Shown here in pieces: positions 15,168 through 22,224 of a stretch of 22,224 nucleotides of DNA. The DNA is from CAZWUW01 sp964636895 (GTDB lineage: Bacteria > Bacillota > Thermincolia > Thermincolales > CAZWUW01): the NCBI GenBank assembly GCA_964636895.1, contig CAZWUW010000049.1:1-22224 (forward strand), given 5' to 3'. The notes beneath the pieces were generated by a model, which was not told the DNA's origin, made no database searches, and was given only the letters and a program-made list of their open reading frames with translations. The position numbers and the translations under genes are program-made. How positions within the stretch are numbered: position 1 is the first letter of the stretch; each line of letters opens with the position of its first letter.

Positions 15168-15461
15168 TTAGTATCTGTTCTTGCTGAAGCAGTCACGGCA
15201 ATAAACCGGACGATCACCACTAGGCCTAAACGGTACTTCGGTCTCTACACCGCACTCGGCACAAACTGCTTTATGCATTTCGCGCTGGGTACGTCCGCCA
15301 AAACCGCCGCGGTTATTGTTTTGCTTGCGGGCTGCCCGGCACTGCGGACAGCGACCTGGTTCATTAGTAAAACCTTTTTCGCCATAGAACTCTTGTTCAG
15401 ATGCCGAAAACACAAAATCAGTCCCACAGTCCCGACAGTTCAAACTCTTGTCTTCATACAT
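15168..15461 (-). CDS. Double zinc-ribbon protein (zf-trcl/CxxC-CxxC type)
   Basis: The 97-residue protein has two four-cysteine zinc sites. The first uses C9-x2-C12 and C38-x2-C41, with the intervening F-V-F-S-A-S-E-Q-E-F-Y-G-E-K-G-F-T-N-E-P typical of the probable zinc-ribbon family. The second uses C67-x2-C70 and C88-x2-C91, with V-P-F-R-P-S-G-D-R-P-V-Y-C between, typical of the short CxxC-CxxC domain. A Gly/Asn/Arg-rich linker (about 46-60, N-N-N-R-G-G-F-G-G-R) joins them and resembles RGG-like nucleic-acid binding segments. The ATG at 15461 is chosen because GAGGAGGA precedes it; the frame extends 24 codons upstream without such a site. It lies beside an RNA helicase, so an RNA-related role is possible but unproven. 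Confidence 0.9.
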   Translation of the reverse strand: MYEDKSLNCRDCGTDFVFSASEQEFYGEKGFTNEPGRCPQCRAARKQNNNRGGFGGRTQREMHKAVCAECGVETEVPFRPSGDRPVYCRDCFSKNRY

Positions 15462-15646
15462 AATAAAATCCTCCTCAAAATTATTTTGCCCAAACGGTTT
15501 AGGGATTTCACTTATTGTTACCTCCCTGACCATTAAAACAGTTGAGAAGGATAATAAAGGGACCCCACTAGACCTTTTTTATGAGCTTTGCTTTCTACTT
15601 TACTACATTTTTAAGCAAAAGTAAAGTACTGGGTAAAAAAGCACAT

Positions 15647-16816
15647 TTATTCTCCGGCGAAATTGATAACCAGCTCCACCACTTCCGGCCTGTTACCGGT
15701 ACGGATTGGCGGGCCCCAGGTACCAAACCCGGTAGAAACAATGACCTGCAGCTTTCCTTTTTGCAGTATTCCCCAATCATTTTCAAACATCCGGCGCGTA
15801 ATCAAATGATTGGGAAACAACTGTCCTCTATGAGTATGACCTGATAACTGAATATCTATACCGTTCTGTTGCGCCTCTTCAAGCCGAACAGGCTGGTGAT
15901 CCAGCAAAATTACCGAGTATTTCTTGTCAAGCCCTTTGAGCACATCGGCCAAGTCCCGCCGGGGTCCGGCACCCATCCGGTCCCGCGCGCGGTCATCCCG
16001 CCCCACCACATAAAAACTGTTCGCCACCCGCACATAATCATCCCGCAGCACCCGGATGCCCGATTTTTCCAACCAGCGGACTGCTTCATCCGCATGACCG
16101 CCTATATACTCATGATTACCCGGCACGGCAAATATCCCCAACTTCGGGTTAAGCCGGCGAAAGGTATCCTTCATATTTTGCTCCACAAAGGGGCCAATAT
16201 CTTCGTCAATTACATCTCCGGCCAGTAATACAATATCAGGCTGCAATTCATTAATCATGTTGACCATTTTGATTAGCCGGCCATTGTGAATGATTTCCCC
16301 CAGATGAATATCGGAGACCATAACCACATGCAGCCGGCGCAAAGGACCGGCGCTTTTGTCAACCTGCACCTCATACTTGGTAACCACGGGGTTGCGGGCA
16401 TTCCAGGCACCGTAAACTAGTACCCCGCCTACCAGCGCCAATACCAAAAGCCCTGCCACCGGAGCGGCCATAGGGTTTTCTTTTATTCCGGCTGGTAAAT
16501 AGCCTAGCCACCTGTCCATTAACCGTATTAAATCAATGACCAGCAATATTAAAACAAAATAAATCATTGCCGACAGCCAGTATGCCCCGACCAATGTCAG
16601 CCAGTATGAAACCAGGTCGGGAAAATGTTTGCGTCCCAATCTGCCCGCCAGGTAAGAAAAGGCTAACAGCCAGAAAGCAAACCAGTAAACCCGGCGGCTA
16701 ATAACCGGAATAACACTGCCAAAAGCCTGCCAGCCCCTAAATCCAATATAGAAATTAATCATGCCGTAAAGAAATACAATTATTCCTATAATAAATATAA
16801 ATCCGGAATTTTTCAT
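15647..16816 (-). CDS. Membrane-anchored metallophosphoesterase (YkuE/YaeI-like)
   Basis: In this 389-residue protein, four hydrophobic segments (about 5-25, 42-58, 72-98, 118-137) precede a calcineurin-like phosphoesterase domain (about 160-389). The two-metal motifs are complete: D-I-H (169-171), G-D-V-I-D (200-204), G-N-H-E (233-236), an H at 306 in L-D-H-Q-P, and G-H-T-H-R-G-Q (326-332). The family includes YkuE-like hydrolases and enzymes acting on lipid-linked pyrophosphates. The substrate here is unknown, but the membrane anchor suggests a lipid- or wall-related one. It starts at ATG 16816 with AAGGAG upstream and is divergent from the SLH gene, sharing a 161-base intergenic region. 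No clear terminator follows it. Confidence 0.95.
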   Translation of the reverse strand: MKNSGFIFIIGIIVFLYGMINFYIGFRGWQAFGSVIPVISRRVYWFAFWLLAFSYLAGRLGRKHFPDLVSYWLTLVGAYWLSAMIYFVLILLVIDLIRLMDRWLGYLPAGIKENPMAAPVAGLLVLALVGGVLVYGAWNARNPVVTKYEVQVDKSAGPLRRLHVVMVSDIHLGEIIHNGRLIKMVNMINELQPDIVLLAGDVIDEDIGPFVEQNMKDTFRRLNPKLGIFAVPGNHEYIGGHADEAVRWLEKSGIRVLRDDYVRVANSFYVVGRDDRARDRMGAGPRRDLADVLKGLDKKYSVILLDHQPVRLEEAQQNGIDIQLSGHTHRGQLFPNHLITRRMFENDWGILQKGKLQVIVSTGFGTWGPPIRTGNRPEVVELVINFAGE

Positions 16817-16907
16817 TACCGCTCCTTATTATTATTCCCAAGTCCGGCCGGTGGCCGGTGACCGTAACAATACAATTCTATGTTTTTCCGATTATTCCCT
16901 GCAAAAC

Positions 16908-16967
16908 TATACTAATTTCTCAGCAGGATAATTATTCCTTTTTGTCGAAGGAATACGGCGAAAGGAG
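16908..16967 (+). promoter_or_regulatory. SLH-gene leader: -10 candidate, Spo0A-box-like site and stem-loop before the ribosome binding site
   Basis: TATACT at 16908-16913 is a candidate -10 with only a weak -35 (TTTCCG, 16885-16890). TTTGTCGAA at 16941-16949 matches the Spo0A-box consensus (TTTGTCRAA). The same bases lie in a perfect hairpin, TATTCCTT (16933-16940) with AAGGAATA (16948-16955) and a 7-base loop. It ends five bases before the AAAGGAG ribosome binding site (16961-16967). Either the DNA site or the RNA hairpin could be the functional element. Confidence 0.5.
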
Positions 16968-16977
16968 TGTCGGAAAA

Positions 16978-18000
16978 ATGAAAAACCTGAAAATACCCTG
17001 CCTGTTTATGTGCTTAATGCTTTTTTCAGCGCTAAGTTCAGCTTTAGCCAATGAAGCTAAATATAAGGATCTGCCGGAAACCCACTGGGCCTATAAGGCG
17101 GTTCAGGCCCTGGCCAAAACGGGAACCATGAAAGGATTCCCGGACCAGACGTTCAGACCGAACCTCAAAGTGACCAGGGAACAATTTGCCACAGTGCTTG
17201 TTTTGTCTCTAAAAATTCCGACTGACCATAAAGCGCCACAAACATTTTCCGATGTCAAACCGGACCACAGGTCTTTTCTTTACATTGATGCCGCAAAGTT
17301 TTTTATACCGACCCCGACTAACTCCCGTGGGCCCTTTAATTATAACGGACAAATGCCAATAACCCGGGAGGAAGTGGCTGAATCGATAGTATTGGCCTCC
17401 GGGCTGAAAAAGCACCCAAAAGCCAATATAGCATACCTGCAGAATAATTTCAAAGACTTTGCCAATATTTCTCCTGCCTTCAGAGAACAAGTGGCGCTGG
17501 CGGTTTACTACGGGATTATGTCCGGCAATGCCAACGGCACTTTCGACAGTAAGGGTGCTTTAACCAGAGCGGAGCTTGCTGTAATTGTACAAAAGCTGCT
17601 GCAGGAAATACAAATAAACCAAGCCCCGCCGAAACCAATACCCCCTGAAACACCACCGCACCTTATTATTGAACCGCAATATAAACCATGGACCTTGCGC
17701 TTTATTACCCCACGGCCTGATTATGCTGAGACAATGACCTTTACCGGTGTAGTTGCAGCCAAAGCTAATGATTCCAAAAACTTTTATATGGTTTTAGAGA
17801 ACATTACTGCCGCATATGTCGGGTCAACTGTTTATGCTGATGTAAAGACCGTTAATATGTATGTCTACAGAGAAGACTATAAATGGTTTACTGTTAGTGA
17901 CCGGCTAAGAATTAATTATGACCAGGATAACAATATCACCGCTTATGTTTTTGAGTCGCGGGTCTCGTCAGACAAGTTTTTGCCGCCCATCAGAAGATAA
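16978..18000 (+). CDS. Secreted S-layer-homology (SLH) domain protein
   Basis: The 340-residue protein has a signal peptide (M-K-N-L-K...hydrophobic core 5-21, likely cleavage after A-L-A at 22-24). Three SLH repeats lie at about residues 28-80, 88-142 and 158-210. Repeat 1 carries W-A-Y-K-A-V-Q-A-L and the G-F-P-D-Q-T-F-R-P-N-L-K-V-T-R-E-Q-F core. Repeat 2 is diverged. Repeat 3 has I-M-S-G-N-A-N-G-T-F and L-T-R-A-E-L. SLH domains bind pyruvylated secondary wall polymers, anchoring the protein to the cell wall. A proline-rich linker (217-227) leads to a C-terminal domain of about 105 residues (236-340) that I cannot assign. The ATG at 16978 is chosen for its AAAGGAG and signal peptide, and the 40 preceding in-frame codons are not coding-like. 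It converges with thiN, 26 bases apart. Confidence 0.93.
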   Translation: MKNLKIPCLFMCLMLFSALSSALANEAKYKDLPETHWAYKAVQALAKTGTMKGFPDQTFRPNLKVTREQFATVLVLSLKIPTDHKAPQTFSDVKPDHRSFLYIDAAKFFIPTPTNSRGPFNYNGQMPITREEVAESIVLASGLKKHPKANIAYLQNNFKDFANISPAFREQVALAVYYGIMSGNANGTFDSKGALTRAELAVIVQKLLQEIQINQAPPKPIPPETPPHLIIEPQYKPWTLRFITPRPDYAETMTFTGVVAAKANDSKNFYMVLENITAAYVGSTVYADVKTVNMYVYREDYKWFTVSDRLRINYDQDNNITAYVFESRVSSDKFLPPIRR

Positions 18001-18026
18001 TGCCCTATAACCACGGCAATTTCTAA

Positions 18027-18677
18027 CTAATCCCTGCTCCTGACGACCAGCAAATTTCCTGATTCAATAGTAATCCTGCCGGTTTCCTCTTGCAAAACAT
18101 TGCTGATGGCAAGGGAATCACCGATACTCAGCGTTGCCTGGCATAACGGATATTGAAAACCAGCCAGCGTAATGCCGGTAACCTGCATGCTCATCGGGAG
18201 TAATGAGACATAGGAAAAACGCCCCCCGGATATAACGGCAGCTCTGTCTATAAGTATTATCTCATTCTGCTCATCTATTATCCGGCTGAAAACTCCCGCC
18301 TTTAATCCCCTGTAAAGCAGGTGCACATTGGCCAGGGTATGGTCAAAACGGGTGCCTAACGCACCCAGTAATATTATTTCTCCGGGACTCTGAGCCAGCG
18401 CCCAGTTGAAGGCCATTTCTGTATCTGTATGGTTCTTTTCAACCGGGTCACAGGAAAATATATCCGGGCACTGGCGGCGGATTTCTTCATACTCTGCCGC
18501 GGTTACCGAATCAAAATCACCCATAACATAATGCGGCCGAAAATTATTCTGTAATAAAAACAAAGCTCCCCGGTCAACGCCCAGTAAAAAGTCATTTTCA
18601 TTTATCTCATCCAGGGCCCATTTCCCCAGATTACCGCCGGCAAAAATTAATATGCGTCTTTTGCTAATCATCGTCAC
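18027..18677 (-). CDS. thiN: Thiamin pyrophosphokinase
   Basis: The 216-residue enzyme transfers pyrophosphate from ATP to thiamin, making the cofactor thiamin diphosphate. Family motifs are present: G-V-D-R-G-A (33-38), G-D-F-D-S (53-57, metal/ATP site), K-N-H-T-D-T-E-M-A (81-89), and G-A-L-G-T-R-F-D-H (105-113). A smaller C-terminal beta domain (about 140-216) binds thiamin in the family, and the length is normal. The GTG start at 18677 has GGTGA six bases upstream and overlaps the ATPase gene by 14 bases. An ATG at 18671 within the same overlap is the alternative, and either implies translational coupling. It is the last gene of the transporter operon, which strongly suggests that the transported compound feeds thiamin supply. 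Confidence 0.94.
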   Translation of the reverse strand: MTMISKRRILIFAGGNLGKWALDEINENDFLLGVDRGALFLLQNNFRPHYVMGDFDSVTAAEYEEIRRQCPDIFSCDPVEKNHTDTEMAFNWALAQSPGEIILLGALGTRFDHTLANVHLLYRGLKAGVFSRIIDEQNEIILIDRAAVISGGRFSYVSLLPMSMQVTGITLAGFQYPLCQATLSIGDSLAISNVLQEETGRITIESGNLLVVRSRD

Positions 18678-19458
18678 CTGCTTTCACCAAAACACTCTCC
18701 CCGAGCAGACGCAGGAGTTCTGTTCTAATCGCCGCAATAGCCGGATGCGTCGTTGCGCCGGCATTTCCGGGCCTGGGCGGATCAACTTTTACTTGCGCGA
18801 TAATCTGGCCGGGTCTGGCAGAAAATACGTAAATACGGTCAGACAGCAGGATAGCTTCATCCACATCATGGGTTACAAATAAGAGCGTGTGTCTGAAGGT
18901 CTGCCAAATATCCAACAGCCATTGCTGCATCTGTAACCTGGTCAGGGCATCAAGTTTGCCAAAGGGTTCATCAAGCAGCATCACTTCCTTTTTGCACAGA
19001 TACGTACGCAAAAAGGAAGCCCGTTGTCTCATCCCGCCCGATAATGCGCCGGGGTAGCTGTCGGCGAAGTTATCCAGACCAAAAACCGGCAACAAGGCGG
19101 CCGCTTCTAACCGCGCCGCATTTTTTTCGATGCCCCGGATTTCCATGGGCACGATAACATTCTCTATAATAGTCCGCCAGGGAAAAAGCACGTCTCTTTG
19201 CGGCATATAGCTGAAAAAGCCCTTTTTCCCGGTAATGGCCTTACCGTCCAGTAAAACCTCGCCTTTATCCGGTATAGTCAAGCCCGCCAATACATCCAGC
19301 AAAGTGCTTTTTCCACAGCCGCTTGGTCCTATAAGGCTGACTATCTCACCCTCCCGGATAGACAAGGCTACTTCCTTTAATGCCGTTAAACACTCTTTTT
19401 TCGAGACGGGAAAGGTTTTAGTCACATTTCTGATTTCAAGTTTGGCACCTGCCACCAT
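18664..19458 (-). CDS. thiZ: ABC transporter ATP-binding protein for thiamin precursor uptake (ThiZ-like)
   Basis: The 264-residue ATPase is of the SsuB/TauB/ThiZ importer group. Walker A G-P-S-G-C-G-K-S-T lies at 44-52, a Q-loop Y-M-P-Q-R-D near 84-89, the signature L-S-G-G-M-R-Q-R at 139-146, Walker B V-M-L-L-D-E-P-F-G-K-L-D (159-170), and the H-loop F-V-T-H-D-V-D-E-A. The M-P-Q-R-D-V-L-F-P-W segment is typical of this group. It starts at ATG 19458 behind AAAGGTGG, 21 bases after the binding-protein gene, and overlaps thiN. The ATPase sequence alone cannot separate ThiZ from SsuB or TauB, so the symbol rests on the adjacent thiN and the ThiY-like binding protein. Confidence 0.85.
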   Translation of the reverse strand: MVAGAKLEIRNVTKTFPVSKKECLTALKEVALSIREGEIVSLIGPSGCGKSTLLDVLAGLTIPDKGEVLLDGKAITGKKGFFSYMPQRDVLFPWRTIIENVIVPMEIRGIEKNAARLEAAALLPVFGLDNFADSYPGALSGGMRQRASFLRTYLCKKEVMLLDEPFGKLDALTRLQMQQWLLDIWQTFRHTLLFVTHDVDEAILLSDRIYVFSARPGQIIAQVKVDPPRPGNAGATTHPAIAAIRTELLRLLGESVLVKAGDDD

Positions 19459-19479
19459 TTTCCCACCTTTCCTTCACTG

Positions 19480-20517
19480 TTAGGGCAGGAATTCATTTGT
19501 AAAGGCTTTTTCCGGTTCAATCATGCGGGGGATCAGCTTGCGCTCAAACATCCAGGCGGCATAGCGTTGCCATACCTCTTGCTTCTGTTCGCCCCAGCGC
19601 TTGGCGTCATCCTGATACTGTTTGCTCACCCATTCCTGGCTTGCCTTAACCAGGCCGGGCTCTAGTTCCGGCGCGTTGTTCAACAGCATATCCGCTGCTT
19701 CACCGGGATTGGCGATAGCAAATTCATAACCTTTAACCGTGGCGGCCATGAACTTTTTAACCAGTTCCTGCTGCCCGGTTATATTTTTTTCATTGGTCAC
19801 AATAACCGGGGTGTAAAAATCCAAAGCCGGGTCAAGGTCCTTTAACATCAGCAGATTAAGGTCTAAACCCCGGCGCTTGGCTTCAATACCGTCCCACCCG
19901 TAATAAATCCATGCGATATCGGCATCCCGGCCGATGTATTTAAAGAAATCAGCCGCCCCCAGGGTAATGTTTTTCACTTTGCTATAATCGCCGCCGGCTT
20001 TTTCCATCACGGCCCTAAGCATAGCTTCTTCAACAGGCGAACCCCAACCGCCATAGCGTTTTCCTGCAAAATCACGGGCTGATTTAATATTGGCGCTCTG
20101 CAGTGAAGCAAAACCGGAGGTATTGTGCTGGATTACCGCAGCAATAGAAACTAGCGGAATGCCGGTCGCCCTGGCCTGGGTCACGCTTTCCTGATAGCTG
20201 ACACCAAAGTCGGCCTGCCCGGATGCAACCAGTTGGTCGGCCGTGGACCCCTCACCCGGCTGAATAATTTCCACCTCCAACCCTTGTTCCTTATAAAAGC
20301 CTTTATCCTTGGCCACAAAAAGCCCGGTATGGTTGGTGTTCGGCATCCAATCCAGCATCACCGTAACCTTTTGTTTATTGGCCGGTACGGCTGTGGTTTT
20401 TTCGCCGGCCGCGCCTGAATCCTTTGACCGGCAGCCGGCGGCAAGCAGGCTTGATAAAAGCAGCAGCAAACCTACCAATGCCCCTAACCAGATTTTATAA
20501 CGACTCTTTTTTAACAT
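19480..20517 (-). CDS. thiY: Substrate-binding lipoprotein, NMT1/ThiY family
   Basis: The 345-residue extracytoplasmic binding protein of an ABC importer has a lipoprotein signal with K-K-S-R, a hydrophobic core (9-25) and a lipobox-like L-A-A-G-C with the lipidated Cys at 29. The mature domain begins with V-T-V-M-L-D-W-M-P-N-T-N-H-T-G-L, close to the NMT1/ThiY pattern. It continues with F-V-A-K-D-K-G-F-Y-K-E-Q-G-L-E-V and S-G-Q-A-D-F-G-V-S-Y. Relatives bind formylaminopyrimidine or hydroxymethylpyrimidine, while others bind sulfonates or riboflavin. The adjacent thiN favours a thiamin precursor or thiamin itself. It starts at ATG 20517 with AAGGGAG upstream and lies 62 bases after the permease gene. 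Confidence 0.87.
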   Translation of the reverse strand: MLKKSRYKIWLGALVGLLLLLSSLLAAGCRSKDSGAAGEKTTAVPANKQKVTVMLDWMPNTNHTGLFVAKDKGFYKEQGLEVEIIQPGEGSTADQLVASGQADFGVSYQESVTQARATGIPLVSIAAVIQHNTSGFASLQSANIKSARDFAGKRYGGWGSPVEEAMLRAVMEKAGGDYSKVKNITLGAADFFKYIGRDADIAWIYYGWDGIEAKRRGLDLNLLMLKDLDPALDFYTPVIVTNEKNITGQQELVKKFMAATVKGYEFAIANPGEAADMLLNNAPELEPGLVKASQEWVSKQYQDDAKRWGEQKQEVWQRYAAWMFERKLIPRMIEPEKAFTNEFLP

Positions 20518-20579
20518 AATATCAACTCCCTTATAATATCTGCTCTATAAAATTTGCCGCTATCGCCAAAAATTTATCG

Positions 20580-21368
20580 CTATCGCCGCATCAATTCCTG
20601 CTCACGGTAAAACCACGGCATAACCAGCCGGGCCAGCATATCAATCAAAAAACAAAAGGCCAAGCTCAATATGATAATTACCATTATGACGGCAAAAACC
20701 CGCTCGGTCAAAAACGAATGGGCGGAACGGGTCATTAAGACTCCCAGCCCCTGACTGGCCCCCAGCCATTCGCCAATAACTGCCCCCATAACACTGTATG
20801 TACCGGCTATGCGCAGCCCGGAAAAGAAAAAAGGCAAAGCCGCCGGTAACTTCACCAGCCGAAAAATCTGATACTTGTTTGCTCCCATGGCGGACATAAG
20901 ACGGATCATGTCATTGTCCACCAGCCGGTAACCGTCAGCCAGATTAACTGTGATGGGAAAAAAACAGACCAGCGCCACCACCATAATTTTGGGTGCCAGG
21001 CCATAACCAAACCAGATGATAAACAACGGCGCAACGGCAATAATAGGAATGGTCTGAGAAATAACCAGCAGGGGATATACAGTTTTTTTCAACCAGTCCG
21101 ACAGGTCCATCAGCGTAGCCGTGACCACTGCCAATACAATAGCGATGCCAAAACCGGCCGCCGTCTCGGCGACTGTATACAGGCTGTGCTGCCAGATTAA
21201 ATCCCGGGCCTGCCAAAAAGCCTTTAACACCGTGGTCGGGCTTGGCAAAATCCATTTTTCTATGCCGCCCCGGTCAACAGCTGTTTCCCAAGCTGCCAGC
21301 AGTAAAATAATTACGGTTCCGGGCAGCAACATCGATAGCCAGCGGTCCGGCCGGTAGTGCATGCTCAT
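20580..21368 (-). CDS. thiX: ABC importer permease (ThiX/SsuC-like)
   Basis: The 262-residue inner membrane permease has about six hydrophobic segments. The coupling-helix (EAA-type) loop follows R-L-M-S-A-M-G-A-N-K-Y-Q-I-F-R-L-V-K-L-P near residues 157-175, then G-A-V-I-G-E-W-L-G-A-S-Q-G-L-G-V-L-M. The N-terminal L-P-S-P-T-T-V-L-K-A-F is typical of the SsuC/TauC/ThiX group. The ATG at 21368 is preceded by GGAGGGGGG. It is the first gene of the thiamin operon. Only 31 bases separate it from the end of a group II intron, so its promoter must lie within or beyond the intron. No TPP riboswitch is visible upstream. Confidence 0.88.
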   Translation of the reverse strand: MSMHYRPDRWLSMLLPGTVIILLLAAWETAVDRGGIEKWILPSPTTVLKAFWQARDLIWQHSLYTVAETAAGFGIAIVLAVVTATLMDLSDWLKKTVYPLLVISQTIPIIAVAPLFIIWFGYGLAPKIMVVALVCFFPITVNLADGYRLVDNDMIRLMSAMGANKYQIFRLVKLPAALPFFFSGLRIAGTYSVMGAVIGEWLGASQGLGVLMTRSAHSFLTERVFAVIMVIIILSLAFCFLIDMLARLVMPWFYREQELMRR

Positions 21369-21410
21369 AACCCCCCTCCAATTTAATATACCCTAAAAAA
21401 TCGAGTAGGG

Positions 21411-21477
21411 GGCAAATAATTATTTTATCTGCCGTCCTCTCACACCACCGTACGTACCGTTCGGTATACGGCGGTTC
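21411..21477 (-). ncRNA. Group II intron domains V and VI
   Basis: Domain V is 34 bases (21477-21444). ACCGCCGTA pairs with TACGGTGGT, then TACC with GGTA around the loop GAAC, with the usual two-base bulge. The CGC within the 5' strand corresponds to the catalytic triad. Domain VI (21433-21411) is GGCAGATAA paired with TTATTTGCC around AATAA. The stop codon of the maturase is one base before domain V. Confidence 0.9.
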
Positions 21478-21478
21478 A

Positions 21479-22171
21479 TTAAGAATTATGTATTAATTGA
21501 TATCTTTTAGATATGCTCTTGTATCCCAGATTTTCAAGATATTTATTACTTAGAGTTGTGCTTAAGATTGGGCTATTGGATATTCTCCAGTAGCCTTTTC
21601 TTGTGTTGGCAAATACCCATGCCTTGTGTTTCGGGAGACCAAGCTTCATTAGGTTTTGACCTTTAGTCTTTACCTTCTTCCACTGTTTCCAGATACAGGC
21701 TCGCAACCTGCGTCTTATCCAGCTCTCCAACGCAGACACTTTCTTCATTGCCTTTGCAACTGCAAAATAATTTATCCAGCCTACAAGGAATTGGTTTAGC
21801 TTCTTTAGTCTAGATTCCATACTTATTCCCGTATTGCGGTTGGTTATCTCTCTAACTCTGTCCTTGAATCTCTTATAGGATTTGTCATGGATTCTTATAT
21901 AAGCTCCTTCTTTTCCAAGCCCTAAAGAGAATCCAAGAAATTTCCTTTTAGACACAAGGTCTACTGCACTTTTGTTTTCATTTACTTTTAGCTTTAGGCA
22001 CCCTTCAATTATTTCTTTAATACTGCCCATTACTCTTTTGCCTGCCTTTTCGCTTTTAGTATAAATATTACAATCATCGGCGAAGCGACAGAATCTATGA
22101 CCTCTCTTTTCTAGTTCCTTATCAACCTCATCAAGTAGTATGTTTGCAAGTAATGGACTTAAGGGCCCTCC
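21479..22171 (-). pseudogene. Group II intron reverse transcriptase/maturase, N-terminally truncated
   Basis: The open frame continues from the stop at 21479 up to 22171 (about 230 residues) and is cut by an in-frame TAA at 22174-22172. It begins exactly at G-G-P-L-S-P-L-L-A-N-I, the conserved block that should follow P-Q, and includes the catalytic F-A-D-D (fragment residues 30-33, in place of Y-A-D-D). The maturase (GIIM) region has L-N-Q-F-L-V-G-W-I-N-Y-F and L-E-S-W-I-R-R-R-L-R-A. It ends with a basic tail R-K-G-Y-W-R-I-S-N-S and has no HNH endonuclease domain. Intact relatives are about 400-480 residues, so half is missing, including the fingers and the first catalytic Asp motif. An internal ATG at 22030 could give a 183-residue piece, which would be inactive as a reverse transcriptase. 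Confidence 0.9.
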
Positions 22172-22203
22172 TTATGCAAAGTAAACCGTTATGCAAAGTA
22201 AAC
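22172..22203. repeat. 17-bp tandem repeat at the intron break, possible insertion-sequence end
   Basis: The 15-base unit TTATGCAAAGTAAAC occurs at 22172-22186 and 22189-22203, separated by CG (period 17). It begins exactly where the maturase reading frame is broken. Multiple short direct repeats near a terminus are seen in some insertion sequences, for example the IS21 family. With only 53 bases before the window ends, the family cannot be assigned. Confidence 0.75.
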
Positions 22204-22224
22204 TTCGTAAAGCCTTCAAAATAA

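Larger units (their letters stand above)
21400..22171 (-). mobile_element. 3' fragment of a bacterial group II intron
   Basis: Read leftward, the element holds the 3' half of a maturase gene, then domain V, domain VI, and a 3' end that probably falls after C-T-A-C-T-C-G-A-T at 21408-21400. The 5' ribozyme domains and the N-terminal half of the maturase are absent from the window. The sequence changes abruptly at 22171/22172. The 3' exon side starts 31 bases before the thiX-like start codon. The intact 3' RNA domains suggest a recently degraded element. Confidence 0.9.

Noticed and set aside
15462..15533. 24-codon N-terminal extension of the zinc-ribbon protein
   Set aside because: The strong GAGGAGGA site lies directly before the ATG at 15461, and the extension is not coding-like.
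18001..18026. Terminator between the SLH gene and thiN
   Set aside because: Only a weak 4-bp TGCC/GGCA pairing without a T-run is present in the 26-base gap.
21369..21480. TPP riboswitch upstream of the thiamin operon
   Set aside because: The conserved CUGAGA-type thi-box core is absent, and the structured sequence here is group II intron domain V/VI.

Overview
The window looks like a chromosomal piece of a mesophilic, spore-forming, anaerobic member of the Bacillota, most like the Desulfotomaculum/Pelotomaculum branch of the Clostridia. The reasons are moderate GC, strong AGGAGG-type ribosome binding sites, an SLH-domain surface protein, a corrinoid one-carbon protein and a possible Spo0A box. 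This placement is an inference, because no rRNA or marker gene is present. No tRNA, rRNA or CRISPR array was seen.

Left part (1-2425): the first nine codons of a leftward gene lie at the edge. A rightward cluster follows: a regulator with three tandem XRE helix-turn-helix domains, a MtaC/MttC-type cobalamin-binding methyltransferase partner, and a small cysteine-containing protein (DUF6951-like). It closes with a clear intrinsic terminator. No methyltransferase is visible, so the corrinoid protein's partner must be encoded elsewhere, perhaps just off the left edge.

Centre (2646-11013): two giant, tightly coupled rightward genes of 1555 and 1227 codons fill 8.4 kb. I can assign no function to either. 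The first carries a twin-arginine-like motif, a proline-rich hinge and a glycine- and beta-rich C-terminus. The second has no signal peptide and a fibronectin-III-like stretch. They are the best candidate in the window for an undescribed system.

Right-centre (11047-18000): these genes are mostly leftward. They comprise a MarR regulator with a DrrAB-like drug/lipid ABC exporter and an AT-rich palindromic operator; an unrecognised 84-residue protein; a DEAD-box RNA helicase with a repetitive basic tail; a double zinc-ribbon protein; and a membrane-anchored metallophosphoesterase. A rightward SLH-domain protein follows, with a stem-loop and Spo0A-box-like sequence just before its ribosome binding site.

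Right end (18027-22224): a leftward thiamin operon encodes permease, binding lipoprotein, ATPase and thiamin pyrophosphokinase (thiX-thiY-thiZ-thiN order). Immediately upstream is the 3' end of a group II intron (maturase C-terminus, domains V and VI). Its reverse transcriptase is cut off at the G-G-P-L-S-P motif by foreign sequence with a 17-bp tandem repeat. That sequence is possibly the end of an insertion sequence that continues past the window.
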